Positions 54,427-64,000 of a stretch of 64,000 nucleotides of DNA are shown in pieces (position 1 is the stretch's first letter; every line of letters starts with the position of its first letter). The stretch spans positions 15,865,679 to 15,929,678 of the forward strand of contig OX459107.1 in the NCBI GenBank assembly GCA_949775045.1, written 5' to 3'. Made by a program: the position numbers and the translations under genes. The notes under the pieces are model-generated. The model saw only the letters and a list, made by a program, of their open reading frames with translations. It had not been told where the DNA came from and did not search any database. The stretch comes from Metridium senile. Lineage: Eukaryota > Cnidaria > Anthozoa > Actiniaria > Metridiidae.

Positions 54427-54647
54427 TTTTGAGGCGGTCAAATCAAATTCTAAACTTGGGTACATTTGCCTTCGCTTTGCAGCGGCAGTTTTGTTTTTAT
54501 ATAAAACGAGACCCTGATGGCAGGGTTGACCTGTGACATTGATCAAGGGCTCGTCTAAAACGCGACATTGAAGTAGTGGAGAAACTCGTTGCATTTTAAG
54601 ACCTGTGGGCCGCTTCAAGTTCAGAATTTTATTTAACCGCCTCAAAA
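54427..54647. mobile_element. MITE with TTTTGAGGCGGT ends
   Basis: TTTTGAGGCGGTCAAATCAA and the near complement ending CCGCCTCAAAA, about 32-bp arms, directly after the satellite. The minus-strand frame inside is not a gene. Confidence 0.75.
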
Positions 54648-55384
54648 AAATTTCAATTGCTTTAAAATTTAGCTACAGGTGTACTAGTCTGCGTAGCGGC
54701 CCGGGAGGGGAAGAGCTAGCTATGCAGGCAAGAGGTGTACTTGAAAATATGATGAAGGTTTGATAGCGAAAAAATAAAAAAATTCTATGACTCAGATTTT
54801 TGAAATCGTGACAGAAAACGCGGAGAAAGTTATTATAATACTGACGCGCGCAAAAAAGCCCTTTATAAAAAAATAGAAATATCGGTGTTTTAAAAAGCTG
54901 ATTGAGCTCACATTTTCAAGGTTACACGAGTATAAAATAATCTAAAATTTGATGTAAAAATTATTTCCCTACGGCCGGCTTTTTAAGTCCGAGTTTTGAA
55001 ATTTGGAATGGCAGCTAAAAAATATATATTTTTTTTTTTATTGAAAATTTTACTTCGCTACAGAACAAATACTCTCAATTTGATTTTGTTTAAACTTTGT
55101 AAAGTTGAGGCACTAGGCCTAATCTACATGCACAAGCGTGGGTTTTATTAGAACTTGCTTTATACGAGAGATAAATGGGGGAAAAAAAAAAATTTCCTTG
55201 CAGGGGTAGGCTGAGGAGAGAGAAATGTTCCACAACATCTTTTAAAATACCATGTATTTTTTTAATATAAAAATGGTTCTTACTTTTACAAGAACGTTGG
55301 AAATAGAGTTAATTTGGATATTTGTGTATGTATATTAATATTAAGTACAAAATGCATTAAGCAATTTCAATACAGAGAATGTAT

Positions 55385-55965
55385 AAATGCATAGGAAACT
55401 CTATAATGCAGTACTCTCTCGACCCGCAGAGACTATCTGACTCTAGTTGAATGTTATAAAATAGTTTTCAGTTTAGATATTCTTAATTTTGATGATTTTT
55501 TTGAATTTACTAAAGTTAGGTCTACTAGAGCTAATCATTCCTATAAGCTTTATGTTAAAGCAGCTAGAGTTACAGCAGTTCTCAGTCACACGTGCACCGT
55601 AATCTGGCTGAATTCCCACAACAACCTCTTCGTCGGATTCAGACATGTTTCGCAGCCCGACTGAAGTAAAAACACCATGCGTCTTGTAAACACAGTTTGA
55701 TTGACGTCCACCAACTTCACGTTTTACAGCGGTGCTTTTTATGCGAGCGGTGCACGTGTGACTGAGAACTGCTGTAACTGCTACAAATTTTTCTTTTTTG
55801 TCAGAGTTGTTAACATGTGGAACAACCTACCTAAAGAAATTGTTGAAGCCGATAGGTTTAGATCTTTTGCAAAAATTGAAGTCCCACTTATGTGTTTAGT
55901 GTTTACTTTATCTTTTTCTATCAGTATATACTTATATTACATAGGGTTCACCTCATAACTTCCTT
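55385..55965 (+). mobile_element. LINE ORF2 3' remnant, interrupted by a MITE
   Basis: Translates before the MITE to STRANHSYKLYVKAARV and after it to NCYKFFFFVRVVNMWNNLPK followed by F-R-S-F, the standard tail of CR1/RTE-like LINE reverse transcriptase ORFs. Upstream stop codons show decay. Confidence 0.65.
55573..55774. mobile_element. MITE inside the LINE remnant, TA duplication
   Basis: CAGCAGTTCTCAGTCACACG and exact complement end CGTGTGACTGAGAACTGCTG; TA on both sides. Ignoring it and one TA rejoins the LINE frame. Confidence 0.9.
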
Positions 55966-56084
55966 TCAAGTCGCCAATTATTTTCATTTGTTGTTCAATT
56001 TGTATCGCTTTTGCTTGTATTTGCTCTTATTTTTACTAGTTGTAATATTTCATTTGCGATTTGAATAAACTATGTATGTACCTA

Positions 56085-56262
56085 CTTGCAAGAACGTTGT
56101 CATTAACATTTGAACATTTGTAATTTAGTGGATTAGGAATAAATTAAAAGTACAAAAGAAAGAGTTCTGCTTCAATGATCTTCTTTTGTACTTTTAATTT
56201 ATTCCTAATCCACTAAATTACAAATGTTCAAATGTTGTATGACAACGTTCTTGCAAGTAGGT
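56085..56262. mobile_element. Fold-back MITE, family F1 copy 2
   Basis: CTACTTGCAAGAACGTTGTCA and complement, arms ~75 bp with TTTGTAATTTAGTGGATTAG and TAAAAGTACAAAAGA; compare 23300-23515. Confidence 0.85.
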
Positions 56263-56519
56263 GTATATGTATGTATGTATATTAAATTTATGCAACGACT
56301 TTCAAAGCCATTTTGTCACTTTCTCTTTGGATATTCAAATCCTATTCAACACCCTATATTCCAATCCCTTTATATATCTACAAAATAATATTGGATGGCA
56401 GTGTAAAAATATTTCATTTGCCATCTATAATTTGTTTGTTTTTATCTATTTCCAAAATGGTTGTCAACGGCGATTATAGACACGAAGGAATTATTGACAG
56501 TCACCCAGCAGATTTCTAA

Positions 56520-57045
56520 AAGGTTGCCCAAAGAAGATTGGACAATTCAAAGCAAAAAGGAATTATAGGCATACACCTATTTTGAAAAAGTTGACAAAGA
56601 CGAAATGGAGTGAGACGTAGATTGCAAAAACATTTTGCAAAGTAATACATATTTCTTTAGAAAACGACGAACGATGTCTGAATTACTTTGAATAAGTTTC
56701 TGCAGCCTGCACCTTCGATGTTTGCCTATAATTCCTAACTGTAATGACCTATTGCCTTGGACAACCTTTTTGAAATAGGTGTATGCCTATAATTCCTAAC
56801 TGTAATGACCTATTGCCTTGGACAACCTTTTTGAAATAGGTGTATGCCTATAATTCCTTTCCATGGATGACCTATCGCCTTGGACAACCTTTTTGAAATA
56901 GGTGTATGCCTATAATTCCTTTCCGTCTTGGAATGACCTATCGCCTTGGACAACCTTTTTGAAATAGGTGTATGCCTATAATTCCTTTCTATCTGGAATG
57001 TGCTATCGCCTTGGACAACCTTTTTGAAATAGGTGTATTCCAAGA
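56520..57045 (-). repeat. ~60-bp tandem array with one inverted unit
   Basis: Units of TTGGACAACCTTTTTGAAATAGGTGTATGCCTATAATTCCT-type sequence, five times from 56705 to 57045. A diverged inverted unit lies at about 56520-56600, so the whole may be an expanded fold-back element. It abuts the SH3BP2-like stop codon. Confidence 0.8.
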
Positions 57046-57063
57046 TATTTGAATTCACTTCAA

Positions 57064-57237
57064 TCATGTGTACGGTATTCGAAGTAGTGCGGTACTGGCT
57101 TGGTTGGGCAGCGGTTTCTCGAAGTAGTGTTGGAGCATGATCTCTACGGTTGTGAAATAAGGTCCATCGGGAATCAGCGAATATTGGTCCTCCTGAAAAA
57201 ATGATTGTATAGACCGTTAAATAATGTACGTAACAGT

Positions 57238-57287
<50 letters not shown>

Positions 57288-59442
57288 TATCATCATCATC
57301 ATCATCATCATCATCATTATCATCGTTACAATTATCATCATCATCATCCTCACCATCGTCGTCATCATTATCAACATTATCATCTTTACTATCAACATCA
57401 TCCTCACCAACATCGTCGTTATCATCATCATTACTACAATCATCATCATCAACAAATCATAATCACCAACATCATCATTATCAAGAGCAGCCACAAGAGA
57501 AGTCATGATGAACACGAAGGCGTACCGAGTAACGATCCCAGACGCCTTTGCGTACTTCACTCGTCCCAGGCCCCAAACTCGATAGGAAAGTGGCTAATGA
57601 CAGTATACTTACATCTTTCTTACAGAATATAATAAAGTGTTTGATTCTGTCTCTAACACAGACGGACAACACCTGGCCATCTCCTTTCCTACTACTATGG
57701 ATCATGTAGGCACCATCGTATCCACTAAGCAGCCTGGGCAAATGGAAAACATATATAAGACATTGATAAAAAATGTTCTGCTGGGTCATAAACTGATAGA
57801 CTGAATAGTGATATCCACTAATATGACAAAAAAGTACATATGCAAAATAAGTATCCATTAGAGTACAAACACAAAAAGTGTGCAATACTTTGTACTATTT
57901 ACCACTAAATAGTGTTGATTAAACAATAGGGAACAAAGGAATTTGCATAATTTAGCAGTATTTAGTGGTATTTATGTTGCACACTTTTAGTGTTTGTACT
58001 CTAGTGTACAAACACTAAAAGCATGCAAAACTTATCACTATTTACTAGAACTAAATAGTACTAATTAAACAACAGAAACAAATAGAATAAGCATACTAAA
58101 ATATCATGGACAATGCATATTTATTTTTGTTCTCACTGTTCTGTTTCGACTTACGGAATTGCATGGCTCTTGTTTAAATCCAAACGTAGAGCTGATTGTG
58201 GAAGAACTCTGCTCTCTGGTCTCGCCTCCTGCACCTAAACAACAAATAAAGTGAACTTTAATTGATACCATGTTGTTGCTAGACTGTGATTCGTACACGG
58301 GGAGGTAGCACAGTCAGTGGTTATGAGAGCGTTGGTCTCGGGGAGGGGAGGGGGAGTTTTGCTTCATATTATAGTAGACATAATGGCAATAACTAGTTTC
58401 GTGTACTTACATTATTGTCTTTAGACTTAAAGCTGTTACCATCTGGACGATTTCTAAATGGGACAATTGAACACTACGTTAGTTACGTGTAACCTTGCTT
58501 TTTCCACGATTCCATAGTAAATGGAAACTAGCGAGTAAACTAGTATAGGCTGCGTCGGTGTTTGATATAAACGATAGGTAATAGAATGAAATTTGTAACA
58601 CCGTAAAAAATAGAAATAGAAACTAGCGAGTAAACTAGTATAGGCTGCGTCGGTGTTTGATATAAACGATAGGTAATAGAATGAAATTTGTAACACCGTA
58701 AAAAATAGAAATAGAAACTAGCGAGTAAACTAGTATAGGCTGCGTCGGTGTTTGATATAAACGATAGGTAATAGAATGAAAGTTGTAACACCGTAAAAAA
58801 TGTTGTTAATACGGCCACTTTAGGCTGTCCCTTTGGTGGCCGGATTAACGGGGTTTACACTGTATGTAGTGATATAAAGAGAGTCTAACAACTATACCTC
58901 TGCATTGTGGGCAGTCTTTGCATTTCTGCATCTTCATTATTTAGTTCTAAATACATGTCCTCTGAGTTGATAGAATCTAGAATTAAACAAACACACATGC
59001 AAACTTTAAATGACAGGAACAGTGCTTATATGGAACCTACTAACAAACAAAATTGAGGTTGCTGTCAATTGTTTTATAATATGGTTTATATAAATATTTT
59101 AAGATATATTTACAATGAAACATTTACATGTCAAATGGTGGTACCCTGCAACGCTTAAGCTTACGTAAGGCATAAAGTTAATTCAGGTCCTAGCACATTT
59201 TTAGCTATTTAGTTATTTGCTAGGGCCAGTAGAGTACAAACACTAAAAGTGTGCAATACTTTGCACTATTTACCACTAAATAGTGTTGATTAAACAATAG
59301 AGAACAATAGAATTAGCATAATTTAGCAGTATTTAGTGGTATTTATGTTGCACACTTTTAGTGTTTGTACTCTACCTACTGTACTTGTAATTTTGTATTT
59401 GTGAATTGTAATCTCTTCTAAATTCTAGGTGCAATAAAAACG

Positions 59443-59474
<32 letters not shown>

Positions 59475-62400
59475 CAGTACATAATTTATCTAACAATCTT
59501 ACCCAAAGATGATAATGATGATGATGCTGATGATGTTGCCTTCCTTGGTTTTGGTTTGGGTTGTGGTTTAGGTGCTGGCCTGTGGTTAACCTGTGGCGAG
59601 CTTGAGCCTGTACTATGATCATCAGGCCTATTCCTTTGCGGAACCTTTGGCAGCGGTGAAGACTTGGTAAGAATCGTGGATAGATTTAATGCGGCTTGAT
59701 TACCTATCACATTTCCACTCCCAACTGGGCCTTTTCCAAGAAGTTTTGATATATCTACACTACTCTGTCCAGGAGAGACGCCTAGAATCTTTGAAGGGAG
59801 TTTACTGGGAGTACTGTTAAACCCTGCATGAGGTCTGGGTGGTGTAGCGATGGGCGTAGCACTTGACGAAACATTAAATAATTCTTCTGCTGGGCTATAC
59901 GTTGCATCAGTGGAGAATGGAATGGGCGAACCCTTTGTTTTAGATTCTTTTATGATTCTTTCTTTCAATTTGTCCATTTCTTCTTGGATGACTAAAGGGT
60001 AGTCGTATTTTTCATCGTTTTCTTCACTACTATTATTGCTTTCGCCAGTATTAGCATGAGGTCTACAAAGAGCAATCAATACACAAGTGAATTAAAGAAA
60101 CTTTAAATTGTCATAAATCCTGCCATAGTCCCCTTAATGGTTTCCTGCGCCATCTTGAAAGGTAGCTGGGCCTTTGCATTGATAGAGACCTTTAACACCA
60201 ATAATTAATGCACGTGTCTCTATCATTGCAAGCTCAACGTTCGTCTCGCTTCAATGCAAAGGCCTGGAAACCTTTCGAGATGGCGCAGGGAACTATGAAG
60301 GGCACTATTCGCTGTTGGCTTCATTTTGACTGGTGATAGTTTTGAAATAATTATTCGTTTACCTTCTGATTTCACAATATTCCACCATATCTTCCTGGAT
60401 TTTGTCCATCCATTCCTAAGAAGAAGGAAAACATGCATACTTCAAGTTAGTCAGCTGATCGATAAAAAAACAATATGTATAGGAAATCATATGATTTTGA
60501 GTGCAATTTGGAATAAATGTGAACGAGTGAGTTTTCGAAAAGTTCTTTGAAAACCCACGAGTTCAAATTCATTCCAAATTGCATGAGGAAATCATATGAT
60601 TTCCATTTAATATTTAATATACATGAAAAAATCTATCGATTCTGAAGGAAGTGACGTTGAACATGTGACAAGATAATTTATTCAACAAACCATAATTTTA
60701 CATTTGTGAACGTTTAGAAATTCGGCTGGAAAGGCATTATATTTTATCTATTATATTTTATTTCATTTTTATTATTATTATTATTTTTTTTTTTTTTTTT
60801 TTTTTTTTCATTATTTTCTATTTTATTTTTTTACTGATTTCCTTTTTTCTGCACTGTATTTCCTTAAAATAACACTGCTATTAGCCAATCAGAATTGAGA
60901 AATTTTTTCATGTATGTTATTAGTCTAAAAAACTAATTACGTGAACTGTAAACAACGGTCGATGTAAACATAAAACAGGTACAAATGTTATTTTAAAGAG
61001 AAAATTGAGCCAAAAATACAATTGTCTTATGAAAGACATGATACTTATTTAGTTTGAACAGTCTGATACCTAAAATATATCTTTAGGTCCGGGGAAAAAA
61101 TGATTTTTCATTGAACTGTCGTTGACGACTTGTTTGTAAAATGTCTAGACAAATTGTTTTTGATTGACGGAAGAGAATCGCCAACTCCCTTCACAAACTC
61201 TAGCTGTTGGGCGCGTAGTAATAAAATCGGTGGTAAGCACTAATATTTTTATCTTACGTTGAGTTCTCTTGCTGAATGGGCCGCGAAGTGGTAAGCTCTT
61301 TTCTCTGGTTGAATATGTGTTAATTTGAATGTCCAGTCATGTTTCGTTTTCTCAGGTGCTTTGTTCATTCTGGAAATAAATTTATAATTGGTTGGTTAAT
61401 TAATTTGAGTAAATTACTAAATAAATCCAATGATTGGCTATTATCTATGTTAGGATGACTGACTGACTCATTTTCTGAAAGACGGACTGATGGATTGACT
61501 AACTGACTGAGTGATTGATTGACTTGTTGACTGACTGATTGCATGGTGGACTGACTGACAGACAGACTAACTAACTGACTCAATGATTGACAGACTAACA
61601 GACTGAAAGACAAAATGACTAATTAACTGAATGCTTAACTAATTGATTGAATTGGTTGATTGATTGATTGAGTGTTTGATTCATTCATTCATTTATTTAT
61701 TGACTGACCCACAGATAGAATGACAGCAATTTGATAAACTACATAAATTAGCATCACAGTATCATGTAATATATTCCTAACAATTTGATTACACATTGTT
61801 TTTTAATTATAATGGTGTGCATTCCTAACATAACAGTAACCATGTGCTGTAGTCAAATTATAAAAAAGGTTGAAAACAAAAATGAAAACAAAAAATTTAA
61901 AATTTAAAAAAACATGAATTAAAAATTTAAATAATAAAATCAAAATCAAATTAAAATTAAAAAATTTAAACATTTTAGGATAAAATTTTGAATCGACTAT
62001 TACCTGTATCCACTAAGAGAGAATTGACCTTGAGCTTTTTTATCATTGGAATCTTTATAATAGTACAGACATCCCTTGTGTAAAATTAAATATCTATCTT
62101 GCCCTGAAAGCATAGAACGCCACAGTGAACTCTTAATATCTTTCCACTCCGACGAAGGGCTAAAGTAAACATTTTTTTACGGTGTTACAAATTCCATTCT
62201 ATCACCAATCGTTTAACTCAAACACAGACGCAGCCTACACTTGTTTACTCACTAGTTTCCATTCTTAATATCTTTTTTATACCCAGATTGTCAAAGTAAC
62301 AGATATTGCTAATTTCTCAGAGTCTATTACATACACTGCCACTACTACATTTGAATATTGTATACAGTCGCACAACTCTGATCTCTGATTACACACTGAA

Positions 62401-62816
62401 TTTTGTGGAGGGAGGAAAACCATAGTTCCCTGCGCCATCTTGAAAGGTAGCTGGGTATTTGCATCAAAGCGAGACAAACGTTGAGCTTGCAATGATAATT
62501 TTCTCGCGAGGTGTTAAAAGGTCTCTATCATTGCAAGCTCAACATTCGTCTCGCCTGGATTGGCGCATGGAACTATTGAACTCACATAGTGGTAAAGAAA
62601 ACACATTAACAGTGTCACCCACTCTTAGTTTTATGGATGGAAATAAAACTTACATTTTTTAATTTTGTTTTCTTTTCGGACCATCCCACAATGGACATGG
62701 CAGTGGTCTTGTACTAAAGCCTGGGCGGCAATTGATATGTAAGGCTCTGGATGCTTCGACGTCATCACCATGGAAACCCCAGTGTCATTTCGTGGCAGGC
62801 TACCACCTTGGAACAT
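57064..62816 (-). CDS. SH3BP2: SH3BP2-like adaptor (PH, proline-rich, SH2), ten exons
   Basis: Exons 5' to 3': 62654-62816, 62004-62103, 61258-61369, 60363-60415, 59503-60062, 58898-58976, 58411-58453, 58155-58234, 57613-57733, 57064-57192; GT/AG and in frame, 479 aa. The PH domain spans about residues 40-145 (CGMVRKENKIKKWQDRYLIL, LYYYKDSN, GQFSLSGYR, WTFKLTHI, and the closing helix EWMDKIQEDM). A Ser/Pro-rich linker includes a PAPKPQPKPKPRK stretch suited to SH3 binding. The C-terminal SH2 (DGAYMIHSSRKGDGQVLSV ... YFTTVEIMLQHYFEKPLP) aligns with 3BP2, but the invariant betaB5 Arg is His. 3BP2 links tyrosine kinases and phosphoinositides to Rac/NFAT signalling in vertebrates. The start at 62816 is the first ATG of the exon; an acceptor-like TTCCAAG just after it leaves open an upstream exon. 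Confidence 0.82.
57238..57480 (+). repeat. (ATC)n microsatellite in an SH3BP2-like intron
   Basis: Pure ATC run from 57238 to about 57315, then imperfect to 57480. Confidence 0.9.
57859..58003. mobile_element. Fold-back MITE family F2, copy 1
   Basis: TAGAGTACAAACAC...GTGTTTGTACTCTA ends with ACTATTTACCACTAAATAGT inside. A diverged half copy follows to about 58075. Sister copy at 59230-59374. Confidence 0.85.
58523..58862 (-). repeat. Three 95-bp tandem units plus half a pogo-like MITE
   Basis: GAAACTAGCGAGTAAACTAG starts at 58523, 58619 and 58714. 58805-58862 then matches the end of the 20300-20474 MITE. Single R3 units lie at 21950-22057 and 62150-62262. Confidence 0.85.
59230..59374. mobile_element. 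Fold-back MITE family F2, copy 2
   Basis: Near-identical to 57859-58003, in the next intron upstream of the same gene. Confidence 0.85.
59445..59474 (+). repeat. (GTT)n microsatellite
   Basis: Ten GTT units just downstream (in + coordinates upstream) of the large SH3BP2-like exon. Confidence 0.9.
60141..60291. mobile_element. MITE family F3, copy 1
   Basis: CCTGCGCCATCTTGAAAGGT and reverse-complement end CGAGATGGCGCAGG; inner TCTCTATCATTGCAAGCTCA. Sister copy at 62428-62575. Confidence 0.8.
61440..61720 (+). repeat. GACT/GATT low-complexity tract
   Basis: Degenerate GACTGACTGA and GATTGATTGA repeats in the intron between SH3BP2-like exons 2 and 3. Confidence 0.8.
62428..62575. mobile_element. 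MITE family F3, copy 2
   Basis: CCCTGCGCCATCTTGAAAGG start, internal TCTCTATCATTGCAAGCTCA shared with copy 1; the right end is degraded. Confidence 0.75.
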
Positions 62817-64000
62817 TCTTATATATTATTGATTTATAAAAACAATTGCTGGTTGGTACATCTATGAGTTCATGCCTTGAGTTTTTTTATATCTAGTAAG
62901 AAAAAAATACTATATTAATGTTTGAATAATTGTAGTTTTTGTTAGAGTTTTCACAATAAATATTAATGTAAGTGCGATTCCACCGGCTTTGACGCATCAA
63001 GCCTCATTTTCAAGACAGAAAATGCAAAGCTAGTTTAAGATCCCTTGGGACATTGTTGACTGTCTTAATTTATATTCACACTCACTCTTTTATAATATTT
63101 CCATTTTCTGTCCTGAAAATGACCCTTGATGTGTTGATGACTTGATGACTCACACTTATATTAATATATTTATTGTGAATATTAATTTAATGTTAATTTA
63201 AAAAAGTAATTATTTTAAAATTGTATATATTTATTATTTATTACAGTTTTAAACTTTTAAGAGAACTCAGACATATTCCAATTGCTAGTTGTGAAACATG
63301 TTTTCAGCTGCTGCCAATCAAAACTAATTAGCCAGTATCTTTTTAAATCCTTGATTGACGGCAGCGAAATACGTATTTTACAACCAATGATTATATTTAT
63401 ATTGTATATATTTATGATGTTGACAATTATAATTATGATGGTGATGATTATGATGGTGATGATTATGATGGTGATGATTATGATTGTGATAACTATGATG
63501 GCATTGAAAATGTTAAAAAACGAAAATGAGTTAACAAACTCACAAAAAAAAAAAAAAGAACGAGCCATAGTTAAGGAGATATTGGCTAAGATCAAACAAA
63601 TAACTGCAGTACCAGGCACTGTCAACGCGGTGCTTCAAGTTGACCTCAAGGGTTGGATTATGCAAGAACAAACTGTTCGCTTTGCATGGGCTGGTCCTGA
63701 TAATACCAACAAGTCTCATGATCATATAGTTTCATGGTCGATTGCCAGACTTGTACTATAAATATCTATGTCCTAGTCGGAAGCATATAACAATATAGTG
63801 ATAGACAAAAAATTGCTTTAAGCTTACATCTAGATCAAAGTTGAAATCAAACCGACAATTTCCGGCATAGATATGCATGTCGCTGCAATGTTCTGAATCG
63901 AAACATGATTGATGAATGATTCTATGTTGATTTCATACACTTGAATGGTTTTAGGAATTTCATCAATTAAAGAATATAATATATTTCGATTGTATTTAGC
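62817..64000. other. Upstream of the SH3BP2-like gene, no gene recognised
   Basis: AT-rich with imperfect inverted repeats around 62960-63180 and a GATTATGATGGT microsatellite at 63420-63505. A plus-strand frame at 63282-63761 begins in the microsatellite; its end (about 63560-63761) looks somewhat protein-like but matches no family I know. The promoter and any 5' exon of the SH3BP2-like gene would lie here. Confidence 0.5.

Larger units (their letters stand above)
52112..57063. other. Repeat-filled intergenic region
   Basis: Lies between the convergent ends of the WD-repeat gene and the SH3BP2-like gene. It holds a CCCTATCCCAGACA-type repeat (52195-52430), R2 and F1 MITEs, a 100-bp satellite, a LINE remnant and a 60-bp tandem array, each listed separately. 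54660-55380 has no recognisable content. No gene is supported. Confidence 0.6.

Noticed and set aside
54409..54645. 78-aa minus-strand protein
   Set aside because: Coincides with a MITE and its inverted ends; no domain pattern.
63282..63761. 159-aa plus-strand frame as a gene
   Set aside because: Starts inside a microsatellite and contains a poly-A-encoded Lys run; the C-terminal part matches nothing I recognise. Left as unassigned.

Overview
The window is metazoan nuclear DNA. Genes have many introns with GT/AG borders, and the animal orthologs DDX41, vezatin, CCDC172 and an SH3BP2-like adaptor are present. There are abundant short inverted-repeat transposons (MITEs), non-LTR remnants and very long (GAT)n tracts. 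A cnidarian (coral or anemone) is my best guess from the style of the repeats and of the Polinton genes, but nothing here proves the species.

Positions 188-16026 hold a complete, apparently young Polinton/Maverick-type virus-like element. Its 436-bp terminal inverted repeats (TIRs) differ at only one position that I can find. It sits in a TCA-rich host tract with a 5-6 bp TCATC(A) direct repeat at its borders. It encodes a protein-primed family B DNA polymerase, a retroviral-type integrase, a double-jelly-roll major capsid protein, an A32-like packaging ATPase, a candidate minor capsid protein, and seven further structural or membrane-type proteins. On the right, on the minus strand, are three putative regulatory genes. 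One of them is clearly a two-lobed TATA-binding-protein (TBP)-like factor and one is a NUMOD1-like DNA-binding protein. No adenain-type protease is visible.

The standout observation is a two-class promoter code inside the element. The polymerase gene and all three right-arm minus-strand genes carry CTTAAAGA 35-36 nt upstream of the ATG. All ten genes of the structural block carry GTATAAA or a close variant 29-39 nt upstream. One copy of the first motif lies at the inner edge of each TIR, so the TIRs deliver identical inward promoters. Together with the element-encoded TBP-like protein, this suggests a self-contained early/late transcription system.

Host genes follow. DDX41 (minus, 17826-32195) has 21 coding exons that I could join in frame to 612 aa. 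Vezatin (plus, 32407-34527) is a single uninterrupted ORF divergent from DDX41. CCDC172 (minus, about 35392-38766) has seven exons. An intronless SH2-C1 protein with a NEURL4-like C-terminus lies at 41772-43184 (minus). A nine-exon WD-repeat gene lies at 44954-52111 (plus). An SH3BP2-like PH/proline-rich/SH2 adaptor in ten exons lies at 57064-62816 (minus); its SH2 domain has His where the invariant phosphotyrosine-binding Arg should be.

Introns and intergenic spaces are filled with MITEs (several nested, some with TA target duplications), fold-back elements, minisatellites (116-, 55- and 100-bp units), GAT/ATC microsatellites and two decayed LINE 3' ends.
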